Positions 17,380 to 24,770 of a DNA stretch of 64,000 nucleotides are shown here, one piece after another (the stretch's first letter is position 1; each line of letters begins with the position of its first letter). The notes under the pieces were generated by a model. That model saw only the letters and a list, made by a program, of their open reading frames with translations, had not been told where the DNA came from and searched no databases. Position numbers and translations under genes: made by a program. Location: contig NZ_JAMXKF010000004.1 in NCBI RefSeq assembly GCF_024220585.1, positions 310,001 through 374,000 on the forward strand, given 5' to 3'. The DNA comes from Dyadobacter diqingensis (GTDB taxonomy: Bacteria > Bacteroidota > Bacteroidia > Cytophagales > Spirosomataceae).

Positions 17380-18054
17380 ATGAAAATTCTGATAATGGAA
17401 GGTTCGGGGGAAGTAGCTGATAGCGTTGCCGAAAATTTGTCCGGTCTAGGCTATCAGTACAACTTTGTGCAAAACTTTGATGAGTTAAAACTAAATCTGA
17501 AAACGGGTGGATACGCCTGCGTTGTACTTGACACTTCGGTGGCGGGGGACCATAGTACGGGGGTTATTGAAGAGCTAAGAATGATCAGCAAGCACGCCGG
17601 ACTGATTGTTACCTCGGATAAAGATTCGTTTCGCGAGCGGATCAATGCTCTGAATACCGGTGCGGATGATTATCTGACAAGGCCGTTTGAGCCTTCCGAG
17701 CTGGCAGCAAGAATTCTGGCTTTATGCAGAAGAACGGCTGTTTATAACAATGATATCCTGGTTTACAAAGAGATCAAAATTGACATGCAGGCTAAAATGG
17801 TGACTGTGAACGGTGCGCCAATAAACCTGACGAAAAAGGAACTGGAGCTGCTTCTGTATTTTCTGGACCACAAGAACAGTGTCATTAAGAAGGATAATCT
17901 CATCACGTTTTTGTCCGGTCAGCTGCATGAATTTAAAAGCAGCACAGACATTATCTATGCACATATCAAAAACCTGAAAAAGAAGATGACCGATGCCGGA
18001 TGTACCATGTATCTGAAAACCATTTATGGTATCGGATATAAATGGGAGGAATAA
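17380..18054 (+). CDS. Orphan OmpR-family regulator with degenerate receiver
   Basis: The fold and length (224 aa) match OmpR regulators. The winged helix is intact (NLTKKELELLLYFLDHK to DIIYAHIKNLKKKM and TIYGIGYKW). The receiver is atypical. The acidic pair of the pocket is lost (LIMEGSG where the neighbour has LLVEDEP) and the invariant Lys is replaced by Arg101 (TRPFEPSEL), while Asp51 (VVLDTSV) is kept. Such receivers often work without classical Mg2+-dependent phosphorylation. There is no kinase next to it. It lies 102 bp upstream of the DUF4856/imelysin/HTTM/receptor genes and may regulate them, which is inference from position only. It probably arose by duplication of the divergent regulator. 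Confidence 0.85.
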   Translation: MKILIMEGSGEVADSVAENLSGLGYQYNFVQNFDELKLNLKTGGYACVVLDTSVAGDHSTGVIEELRMISKHAGLIVTSDKDSFRERINALNTGADDYLTRPFEPSELAARILALCRRTAVYNNDILVYKEIKIDMQAKMVTVNGAPINLTKKELELLLYFLDHKNSVIKKDNLITFLSGQLHEFKSSTDIIYAHIKNLKKKMTDAGCTMYLKTIYGIGYKWEE

Positions 18055-18156
18055 AAATAGCTGCTTTTTTTTGCTAAGTAGTTTATAATAAGTCCAATTA
18101 ATGATGAATTTGAAACGCAGTAATAACACAATTTAATCAAATCAACCCTAGCAAAG

Positions 18157-19338
18157 ATGCTTAAAATTTCCAACAAATTACGTTACGCTTTTATCGCCCT
18201 TGCTGTGGCAGGTATGTCGTCATGCAGTGATGATGACGATGTGACACCGCCAGTTGTAGTCCCTCCGGTTGTGGAAACGCCATTACGTACAAAAATCGAA
18301 TACGCAACCTTGACGCCAACAACTTCTTATGCAACATTTTTTGTTGATAAAAGTAACAAATCAACAGTAGATCTGTCGAACGGAAATAACCGTTATAAAA
18401 TGTTTCAGGCGCTTAATGTAAACATCAGTTCGGCGATTTCGGGCAACAAAACCGTTGACGCCGCTGTGCTGAAAAACATGTTTGGCAACACTGGAAACGC
18501 CTTCGCGGATTCGACAAAATTGAATACCTCAGGTGTTCAGCTTCGTAACGTTGTGGCTTCATCATGGCCAACTGCCGATGCAGAAGCAGTGCGGGTGAGA
18601 TTTGAAGCTCTTTTCACAGAGGTTGCAGAAGTCAGCAAGTCTGTCACTGAAACGGGAGAACTAGGTAAGGCCGGAAAAGTTGGTACGTACCTTGTTAACA
18701 AACAAGGCATTGAGCCAATCCAGATCATTCAGAAATCGTTGATCGGTGCTTTGCAGTATGACTATATTGCTAATGTTCTTTTAACCAAAGGTTTGGATGC
18801 CGATAACAAAACCGTAGTAACCGGTAAAACTTATACGCAGCTTGAACAGAATTGGGATGAGGCTTACGGATTGTTGACTTTGAGCCCAATTTACCTTGCA
18901 GGTTCTACGGACGACAAAAGAGGTACTACGGAATTCGCGTTGGGTTCTTATGTTTGGGAATATAACAAAGGTGCTTATGCAAAAATCTACCCTGCATTTT
19001 TGAAGGGCCGTGCGGCAATTGCCAATAACGACAAAACGGAGTTGAAAGCTCAGGCTGATTTTATCAAAGCAGAGTTTGAAAAAGCAATCGCTGCGGCAGC
19101 CGTGGGTTATCTGGGAAAATACAATACAGCTACAACGGATGCGGCACGTGTTCATGCGATGGGCGAAGGACTTGGATTTATCTACTCGCTGCGTTTTGCA
19201 ACGGTTAATGGCGGAACTGCAAAATTCTCGGACGATATTCTAACGGCATTAGTGGGTTCAACAAACGGAGTGTGGGATTTAACGCCTGCGAAAATTGCAG
19301 CTGCATCGGACGCAATCAAAGCGAAATTTAAGTTGTAA
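18157..19338 (+). CDS. DUF4856 lipoprotein of an iron-type operon
   Basis: Signal peptide with a lipobox, GMSSCSDDDD, followed by an acidic and proline/valine-rich linker that suggests a surface or periplasm-facing lipoprotein. The body (LRTKIEYATLTPTTSYATFF, NRYKMFQALNVNIS, ending with repeated Ala-rich helices) matches the DUF4856 family, which in Bacteroidota is commonly found beside imelysin genes. The exact biochemical role is unknown; an iron- or heme-related binding function is inferred from its neighbours. It is the first gene of a four-gene same-strand set. A perfect 15-bp hairpin follows, before the imelysin gene. Confidence 0.8.
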   Translation: MLKISNKLRYAFIALAVAGMSSCSDDDDVTPPVVVPPVVETPLRTKIEYATLTPTTSYATFFVDKSNKSTVDLSNGNNRYKMFQALNVNISSAISGNKTVDAAVLKNMFGNTGNAFADSTKLNTSGVQLRNVVASSWPTADAEAVRVRFEALFTEVAEVSKSVTETGELGKAGKVGTYLVNKQGIEPIQIIQKSLIGALQYDYIANVLLTKGLDADNKTVVTGKTYTQLEQNWDEAYGLLTLSPIYLAGSTDDKRGTTEFALGSYVWEYNKGAYAKIYPAFLKGRAAIANNDKTELKAQADFIKAEFEKAIAAAAVGYLGKYNTATTDAARVHAMGEGLGFIYSLRFATVNGGTAKFSDDILTALVGSTNGVWDLTPAKIAAASDAIKAKFKL

Positions 19339-19364
19339 AATAGAAGAATAATACCTTTTACATA

Positions 19365-19397
19365 AAAGGATTGCCGGCATTTTGCCGGCAATCCTTT
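19365..19397 (+). other. Perfect 15-bp intercistronic hairpin
   Basis: AAAGGATTGCCGGCA (19365-19379) pairs without mismatch with TGCCGGCAATCCTTT (19383-19397) around a TTT loop. There is no T-run afterwards. It is placed between the DUF4856 and imelysin genes, fitting an mRNA-stability or partial-termination element that raises the level of the first lipoprotein. Confidence 0.7.
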
Positions 19398-19414
19398 CCC
19401 TATTTATTATTGAT

Positions 19415-20557
19415 ATGAAAAAGTTTAAATGGACACAGGCCGGATTAGTATTGCTGGTAGCCATTCTTATTTATGCCTGCTCTGACAGCACCGACGACAA
19501 AGGTACCGAGCCTGTTGATCAGAGTAAAAATCGTAAGGCAATTTTAACCCACTGGGCAGATAACATCATTGTTCCTTCGTACGCAAACTACAAGGTAAAA
19601 CAGGACGCCATGATCGCCAAGGGTACTGCATTTGCTGCCAAACCGGATGCAGCTTCGCTGACTGCGTTTCGTCAGGCCTGGGCTGATGCTTATGTGGAAT
19701 GGCAGAAAGTTGAACTTTTTGACGTAGGGCCAGGGGCAAAACGTGCCATCAGAAGTTATGTTAACATCTATCCAACCAATGTGAAAGGGATCGAAGCCAA
19801 CATTGAGAACCCGACAGCCAGCCTGGAAACGACGGTATCTTTTGACAGACAGGGATTTCCTGCATTGGATTATCTTCTGAATGGAGTTGGTAGCAACGAC
19901 GCTGAAATCGTAAATTATTATGCGTCGGCTACGGATGGCGCCAAAAAATTGGCCTACATCAAACGGATCACAGACCATATGGACGCGCTGCTCACGGGCG
20001 TAATCGCGGATTGGAATGGAACGTATCACGAAGATTTTATCACGAAAACGGGTACGGATATCGGATCGCCGATGGGAGAACTTGTTAACGGGTATATCCT
20101 TAATTATGAGCGTTACATACGTTCCGGGAAATTCGGAATTCCTTCGGGAGCAATGTTGAACGGCGTTGTAGCAGCGGATAAAGTGGAAGCATTTTACAAG
20201 AAAGACTTATCCAAAACATTGGCGCTGGCGGCACATCAGGCATCGTCGGATTTCTTTAACGGTAAAAATGTTAAAACCGGCGCAGAGGGACCGTCTTTCA
20301 AATCTTATCTGGATGCCCTGGGTGCTAAGGATATTGCAACTGGCAAAACGCTTAGTGAGACCATTAATGCTGAGTTTACAGCCGGCAAAAGCAAAATTGA
20401 TGGCTTGAAACCTAACCTGTATCAGGAAGTACTAACCAACAATCAGGCTGTGAAGGATACATATACCGAGCTCCAAAAAGCGGTGCGAATGTTAAAAGTA
20501 GACATGACATCGGCGATGAGTATTACCATTACCTATACCGATAATGACGGAGATTGA
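19415..20557 (+). CDS. Imelysin-family (peptidase M75-like) lipoprotein
   Basis: A lipoprotein signal peptide (LVAILIYACSDS) precedes an all-helical imelysin-like body: AILTHWADNIIVPSYANYKV, SLTAFRQAWADAYVEWQKVE, PMGELVNGYILNYERYI. Family members (IrpA, EfeO, ICMP) are iron-regulated periplasmic or surface proteins linked to iron uptake. The GxHxxE motif of EfeO/IrpA is not conserved here: the corresponding segment reads GFPALDYLL, with Pro for His and Asp for Glu. The ATG at 19415 is chosen over a TTG at 19382, which lies inside the hairpin. It lies between DUF4856 and HTTM genes on the same strand, in a probable operon. Confidence 0.85.
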   Translation: MKKFKWTQAGLVLLVAILIYACSDSTDDKGTEPVDQSKNRKAILTHWADNIIVPSYANYKVKQDAMIAKGTAFAAKPDAASLTAFRQAWADAYVEWQKVELFDVGPGAKRAIRSYVNIYPTNVKGIEANIENPTASLETTVSFDRQGFPALDYLLNGVGSNDAEIVNYYASATDGAKKLAYIKRITDHMDALLTGVIADWNGTYHEDFITKTGTDIGSPMGELVNGYILNYERYIRSGKFGIPSGAMLNGVVAADKVEAFYKKDLSKTLALAAHQASSDFFNGKNVKTGAEGPSFKSYLDALGAKDIATGKTLSETINAEFTAGKSKIDGLKPNLYQEVLTNNQAVKDTYTELQKAVRMLKVDMTSAMSITITYTDNDGD

Positions 20558-20609
20558 TTGATCTCAGTCACATTGAAAAACGTACACCCGACCGGATACA
20601 CTCGTTATA

Positions 20610-21959
20610 ATGATTGCATATTTAGAGAAAAAGTCTTCTGCTGCCCCACTGGCTGTGTTCAGGATGATGCTCGGCTTGATGCTGTTCATCAGTCTGGCGC
20701 GTTTTTGGTGCAAAGGGTGGATTTATGATCTTTACATCAAACCACGTTACTTTTTTTCTTTTTTCGGATTTGAATTTGTGAAGCCTCTCGGACAGTATAC
20801 GTATCTGCTCTTTGCGATTTGTATGCTGTCGGCGCTTTTTGTCATGGTGGGCTATTATTACAGACCCGCCATGATCACCTTGTTTCTAAGTTTTACTTAC
20901 ATAGAACTTATGGACAAAAGCACCTATCTGAATCATTATTATTTTATCAGCCTGCTTTGCCTGATGATGATATTTCTACCGGCTCATGGCTATTTTTCAG
21001 TAGATGCTTACCGCGATAAAACACTGTTGTCAGGTTTTATTCCTCGCTGGTGTATCGATTCGATTAAGCTTCTGGTATTCATTTTGTATTTCTATGCGGG
21101 TCTTGCCAAGCTGAACAGCGACTGGCTTATTGCCGCGCTTCCGCTAAAAATTTGGCTTCCCGCCCGAAACGATATGCCGGTGATCGGTTTTTTGTTTAAT
21201 TACGGGTGGGTACCTTTTGTGTTCAGCTGGTTCGGCTGTCTGTATGATTTGTTTATCGTGTTTTTATTGTTAAACCGAAAAACCAGGTTATTGGCTTATT
21301 TGACCGTCGTTGCATTCCATTTGATGACAGCGATATTATTCCCAATTGGCATGTTTCCTTACGTCATGATCGGGACGGGGCTGATCTTTTTCTCGGCAGA
21401 TTTTCACAGGAGAATTATCGAAAAGGTTGCTTTTCTTTTGAAGCTCCCGGCAGCTTTTCCGGATGCTCAGAATACTTATACGTTTTCAAAGACAAAGGGG
21501 AAATTACTGATCGGGGCCTTTACGTTGTTTTTTGGTTTTCAGCTACTGTTCCCTTTCCGTTATCTGTTGTATCCGGGCGAGCTTTTCTGGACGGAACAGG
21601 GTTACCGGTTTTCGTGGCGGGTAATGCTGATGGAAAAGGCAGGTTATGCGCAGTTTACTGTGGTGGATAAAAATGGAAAGCAGGAGGTGGTCAGTAACAC
21701 TGAGTTTCTGACGACACTTCAGGAGAAAATGATGGCTACGCAGCCGGATTTTATAGTACAGTATGCACACATTTTGAAAGATTATTATTCCAGACACGGT
21801 TTTCAGTCTCCGCAGGTCTACGTAGATTCATACGTGACACTGAACGGCAGACTGGGAAAACCACTGATTAACCCAAAAACGGATTTGGCCAGGGAAGTTG
21901 ATTCATTCCAAAACAAGTCCTGGATTATCCCCCTAAATGATGAAATTAAAGGTTTTTAG
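20610..21959 (+). CDS. HTTM (VKGC-like) membrane protein
   Basis: A 449-residue polytopic protein with about seven or eight membrane helices in the first 320 residues, then a soluble tail. The N-terminal MIAYLEKKSSAAPLAVFRMM and following LARFWCKGWIYDLYIKPRYF are typical of HTTM proteins, which are related to the membrane part of vitamin K-dependent gamma-carboxylase. Family function in bacteria is unknown. It is repeatedly found with imelysin and TonB-receptor genes, so a role in maturing or assembling the uptake proteins is possible but speculative. Its 3' end overlaps the start of the receptor gene by about 20 bp, which points to translational coupling. Confidence 0.82.
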   Translation: MIAYLEKKSSAAPLAVFRMMLGLMLFISLARFWCKGWIYDLYIKPRYFFSFFGFEFVKPLGQYTYLLFAICMLSALFVMVGYYYRPAMITLFLSFTYIELMDKSTYLNHYYFISLLCLMMIFLPAHGYFSVDAYRDKTLLSGFIPRWCIDSIKLLVFILYFYAGLAKLNSDWLIAALPLKIWLPARNDMPVIGFLFNYGWVPFVFSWFGCLYDLFIVFLLLNRKTRLLAYLTVVAFHLMTAILFPIGMFPYVMIGTGLIFFSADFHRRIIEKVAFLLKLPAAFPDAQNTYTFSKTKGKLLIGAFTLFFGFQLLFPFRYLLYPGELFWTEQGYRFSWRVMLMEKAGYAQFTVVDKNGKQEVVSNTEFLTTLQEKMMATQPDFIVQYAHILKDYYSRHGFQSPQVYVDSYVTLNGRLGKPLINPKTDLAREVDSFQNKSWIIPLNDEIKGF

Positions 21960-24357
21960 TACGATTTTGTTTTGTTTTTCGATGGCCTGTGTTTTCGGGC
22001 AGCACCGGGTCAGCGGTATAGTCCGGTCTCAGTCGGACAGTATTCCCCTTCAATATTGCCAGGTTGTTCTGGATGATCATCATGCTGTGATAACGAATCA
22101 GGATGGGGTATTTTCTTTTTCCGCCGTATCCAAAGGAAATCATGTTCTGAGGATATCTGCGAATAATTTTAAGCCTGTAAAGCAGAATATCGTGGTAAAG
22201 GGTAGGGAGTTATCGCTGACGATATTTTTGCAACCCACGGAACAGGATCTGGACGAGGTTACTGTGTCGGAAAAGAAGACGGATTTCGGTTTTTCCAGAA
22301 TGCGCGGGGTTGAAAATATGGGTATTTATGAAGGTAAAAAGTCCGAAGTGATCACGCCGGATCAGCTCGTAGCGAACTTATCTACTAATAATGCCCGGCA
22401 GATCTACTCTCGGGTGGCAGGTCTGAATATCTGGGAAAATGACGGTGGAGGTTTGCAGCTCAGCATCGGAGGCCGCGGACTCGACCCCAACCGGACGTCA
22501 AATTTCAATGTCAGACAAAACGGTCATGATATCAGTGCCGATGCGCTGGGATATCCGGAAAGTTATTACACGCCTCCCGTGGAGGCGGTTGGCAAAATTC
22601 AAATCGTGAGAGGTGCCGCTTCGCTGCAATACGGAACGCAGTTTGGAGGACTGATCAATTTCGTCATGCGGAAACCGGTTCAGGACCGCAAGCTTGAACT
22701 CGTAGCCAGGCAAAGTGTTGGTTCTTTCGGTTTTTATAACGCTTTTACAAGTGCCAGTGGCACCGTGGGAAAACTAAGTTATTATACTTTTTTTCAGTAC
22801 AAAAAAGCAGACGGCTGGCGGGATAATTCGCATTTCAACAACTACACGTTTTATGCGGATGTGGATTATCGTCTTACCGAAAAAACGTCTATTGGTATTG
22901 ATGTGACGCATATGAACTATCTGGCCAAACAGCCCGGTGGACTTTCTGATGCGATGTTTGCGAACAATCCGAAGCAGACTAACCGGGAGCGGAACTGGTT
23001 TGATGTCGGCTGGAATATGCTCGCGGTGCATTTTGATCACAAATTCAATCCAAGTTCAGACCTGAACGTTCGTCTGTTCGGGTTAAGTGCGCATCGGTAT
23101 TCTGTCGGGTTCCGTCCCAACCGTGTGGCGACGATTGATGACAACAGCGCCCGTGACCTGATCAAAGGTGAATTTACCAACTGGGGTGCGGAAGCCCGGT
23201 ATCTGAAAAGATATAATATTGCGCAAAAATCGTCTGTTCTTTTGGTGGGCGGTAGATATTATCACGGTTTTAACCATAGTTTGCAGGGGCAGGGCAGCAC
23301 TGGTAAAGATGCGGATTTTACTTTTGTAGAACCCGAACGTTTTATCACCTATGACTATCGTTTTCCAAACCGTAACGTTTCGCTTTTCGCAGAAAATATT
23401 TTCTATCTGAATGAGAAACTTTCCGTAACGCCGGGCCTGCGGTACGAATTTATCAGCACCAAAGCCGACGGTTTTTATGGCAATGTTCAGCGCGACCTGG
23501 CTGGTAACGTCATCAACATTACCCGTACCGATGAGTTCCGGAAAAACAATCGTCAGTTTATCCTGGCGGGTATCGGGGTAAGTTATAAACCCTTTACCAA
23601 ATCGGAAATATATGCGAATGTATCGCAAAATTATCGCTCGATCACGTTTAGCGACATGCGTATTTCCAACCCTTCGTCCGTTATTGATCCCGATATGAAA
23701 GATGAAAAGGGTTATTCGATTGATCTGGGTGTGAGAAGCCAGCAGACTTCGTTTTTTAATTATGATGTGAGTTTGTTCTATCTTAATTACAACAACCGGA
23801 TCGGCGAGATTCAGTTTTACGACGAAAGCAACCGGATACTACGCCTGCGCAGCAATGTGGGGCAGGCGGTGATCATGGGAATTGAATCCTATGCCGAGGC
23901 TGATTTTCACAAAATGCTCGTTCCTGAAAGTAAGGATTTTAGCACGGTTTTGTTTGGTAATTTTGCCTTTATCAAATCCGAATATAAAAAGAGTATCATG
24001 CCCGGTGTACAGGGCAATCAGGTGGAATTTGTGCCTAAGGTTAATGTCAAAACCGGCGTGAGGATCGGTTATAAAAAGATAAAGGGATCTTTCCAGTTCA
24101 CGCATTTGACTGATCAGTTTTCTGACGCCACCAATGCACGGGAGGGAGGTATTTCTTCGGTCGTAGGTTTGATTCCGGCCTACACGATCATGGATGTCAG
24201 TTTGTCTTATGAATTTAAAAAATTCAGGGTCGAGGGAAGCTGCAATAATCTGGCCAATACCATGTATTACACCAGAAGAGCCACCGGTTATCCCGGACCT
24301 GGTATTTTACCTTCGGACGGGCGTGGTTACTATCTGACCTTACAGGTGAAAATCTAG
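21940..24357 (+). CDS. FecA-like TonB-dependent receptor
   Basis: Signal peptide to FGQ, then a carboxypeptidase-regulatory-like domain (about 22-100). The plug (about 130-240) carries the FecA-type series RGLDPNRTSNFNVRQNGHDI, DALGYPESYYTPPVEAV and IVRGAASLQYGTQFGGLINF. The barrel ends GRGYYLTLQVKI. FecA-class receptors import ferric dicitrate or related chelates. There is no STN domain, so it is not part of surface signalling. Two adjacent ATGs are available (21937, 21940); both overlap the HTTM stop region. It is the last gene of the DUF4856-imelysin-HTTM set. A large Fur-box-like dyad lies 38 bp after the stop and may double as a terminator. Confidence 0.9.
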   Translation: MKLKVFSTILFCFSMACVFGQHRVSGIVRSQSDSIPLQYCQVVLDDHHAVITNQDGVFSFSAVSKGNHVLRISANNFKPVKQNIVVKGRELSLTIFLQPTEQDLDEVTVSEKKTDFGFSRMRGVENMGIYEGKKSEVITPDQLVANLSTNNARQIYSRVAGLNIWENDGGGLQLSIGGRGLDPNRTSNFNVRQNGHDISADALGYPESYYTPPVEAVGKIQIVRGAASLQYGTQFGGLINFVMRKPVQDRKLELVARQSVGSFGFYNAFTSASGTVGKLSYYTFFQYKKADGWRDNSHFNNYTFYADVDYRLTEKTSIGIDVTHMNYLAKQPGGLSDAMFANNPKQTNRERNWFDVGWNMLAVHFDHKFNPSSDLNVRLFGLSAHRYSVGFRPNRVATIDDNSARDLIKGEFTNWGAEARYLKRYNIAQKSSVLLVGGRYYHGFNHSLQGQGSTGKDADFTFVEPERFITYDYRFPNRNVSLFAENIFYLNEKLSVTPGLRYEFISTKADGFYGNVQRDLAGNVINITRTDEFRKNNRQFILAGIGVSYKPFTKSEIYANVSQNYRSITFSDMRISNPSSVIDPDMKDEKGYSIDLGVRSQQTSFFNYDVSLFYLNYNNRIGEIQFYDESNRILRLRSNVGQAVIMGIESYAEADFHKMLVPESKDFSTVLFGNFAFIKSEYKKSIMPGVQGNQVEFVPKVNVKTGVRIGYKKIKGSFQFTHLTDQFSDATNAREGGISSVVGLIPAYTIMDVSLSYEFKKFRVEGSCNNLANTMYYTRRATGYPGPGILPSDGRGYYLTLQVKI

Positions 24358-24394
24358 TTGATTTTCCCAAAAGTAATATCCAATTCCACCCGAT

Positions 24395-24439
24395 AATCAT
24401 TATCATTCAGGACAGCTCCGTTGCTGAATGATAATGATT
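24395..24439. promoter_or_regulatory. Fur-box-like dyad / hairpin
   Basis: AATCATTATCATTCAG (24395-24410) is perfectly complementary to CTGAATGATAATGATT (24424-24439) across 13 nt. Each arm contains the GATAATGATT core of the classical Fur consensus; by eye the right arm matches 13 of 19 consensus positions. It sits between the FecA-like receptor and the mini-Fur gene, so it could both end the iron operon transcript and act as an autoregulatory operator. Confidence 0.6.
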
Positions 24440-24484
24440 GTTTGTAAATGTGATCCGGTAGTTGTTTTAACGCGTGTTGGAATC

Positions 24485-24748
24485 ATGTTGATTTCTGAGA
24501 AGATAAAGATACATTGTAAGTCAGCCGGGATCATATCCTATCAAAAGAGATTGCTGGTGGCCCGGACACTGGAAGAGCTGGATTGCGCCGTGACCGCCGA
24601 TGAAGTTTGGTCGTGTGTCCGTTCTGGCGGAAACAAAGTAAGTTTTCCGGCTGTGTATGGCATTCTCAATTGGTTAATCCGCAACGGTTTTGTAGAAAAA
24701 CAGGCGCACAGCGAGCGGAGCATGTTGTACACGATCCGTAAGTATTAA
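24485..24748 (+). CDS. Single-domain Fur-like DNA-binding protein
   Basis: An 87-residue protein matching only the winged-helix half of Fur: ISYQKRLLVARTLEELDCAV is the first helix pair, TADEVWSCVRSGGNKVSFPA the turn, and VYGILNWLIRNGFVEKQ the recognition helix and wing, corresponding to the Fur 'TVYRvLnqL...Giv' segment. The C-terminal dimerisation and metal-binding domain (the HHDH and CxxC motifs) is absent. The ATG at 24485 is preferred. Upstream ATGs at 24428 and 24434 fall inside the Fur-box-like dyad and would add residues unlike the family. It could be a competitor, partner or iron-independent relative of the genome's full-length Fur. It is convergent with the next receptor gene. Confidence 0.65.
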   Translation: MLISEKIKIHCKSAGIISYQKRLLVARTLEELDCAVTADEVWSCVRSGGNKVSFPAVYGILNWLIRNGFVEKQAHSERSMLYTIRKY

Positions 24749-24770
24749 GGCTGGCGCCGGGTTTGTCAAA

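Noticed and set aside
23083..23628. 181-codon open frame antisense to the FecA-like receptor
   Set aside because: Shadow of a barrel-coding region; no start context or recognisable protein.
24428..24484. Upstream ATGs of the mini-Fur gene
   Set aside because: They sit inside the Fur-box-like dyad and add residues unlike Fur; the ATG at 24485 is a better start.
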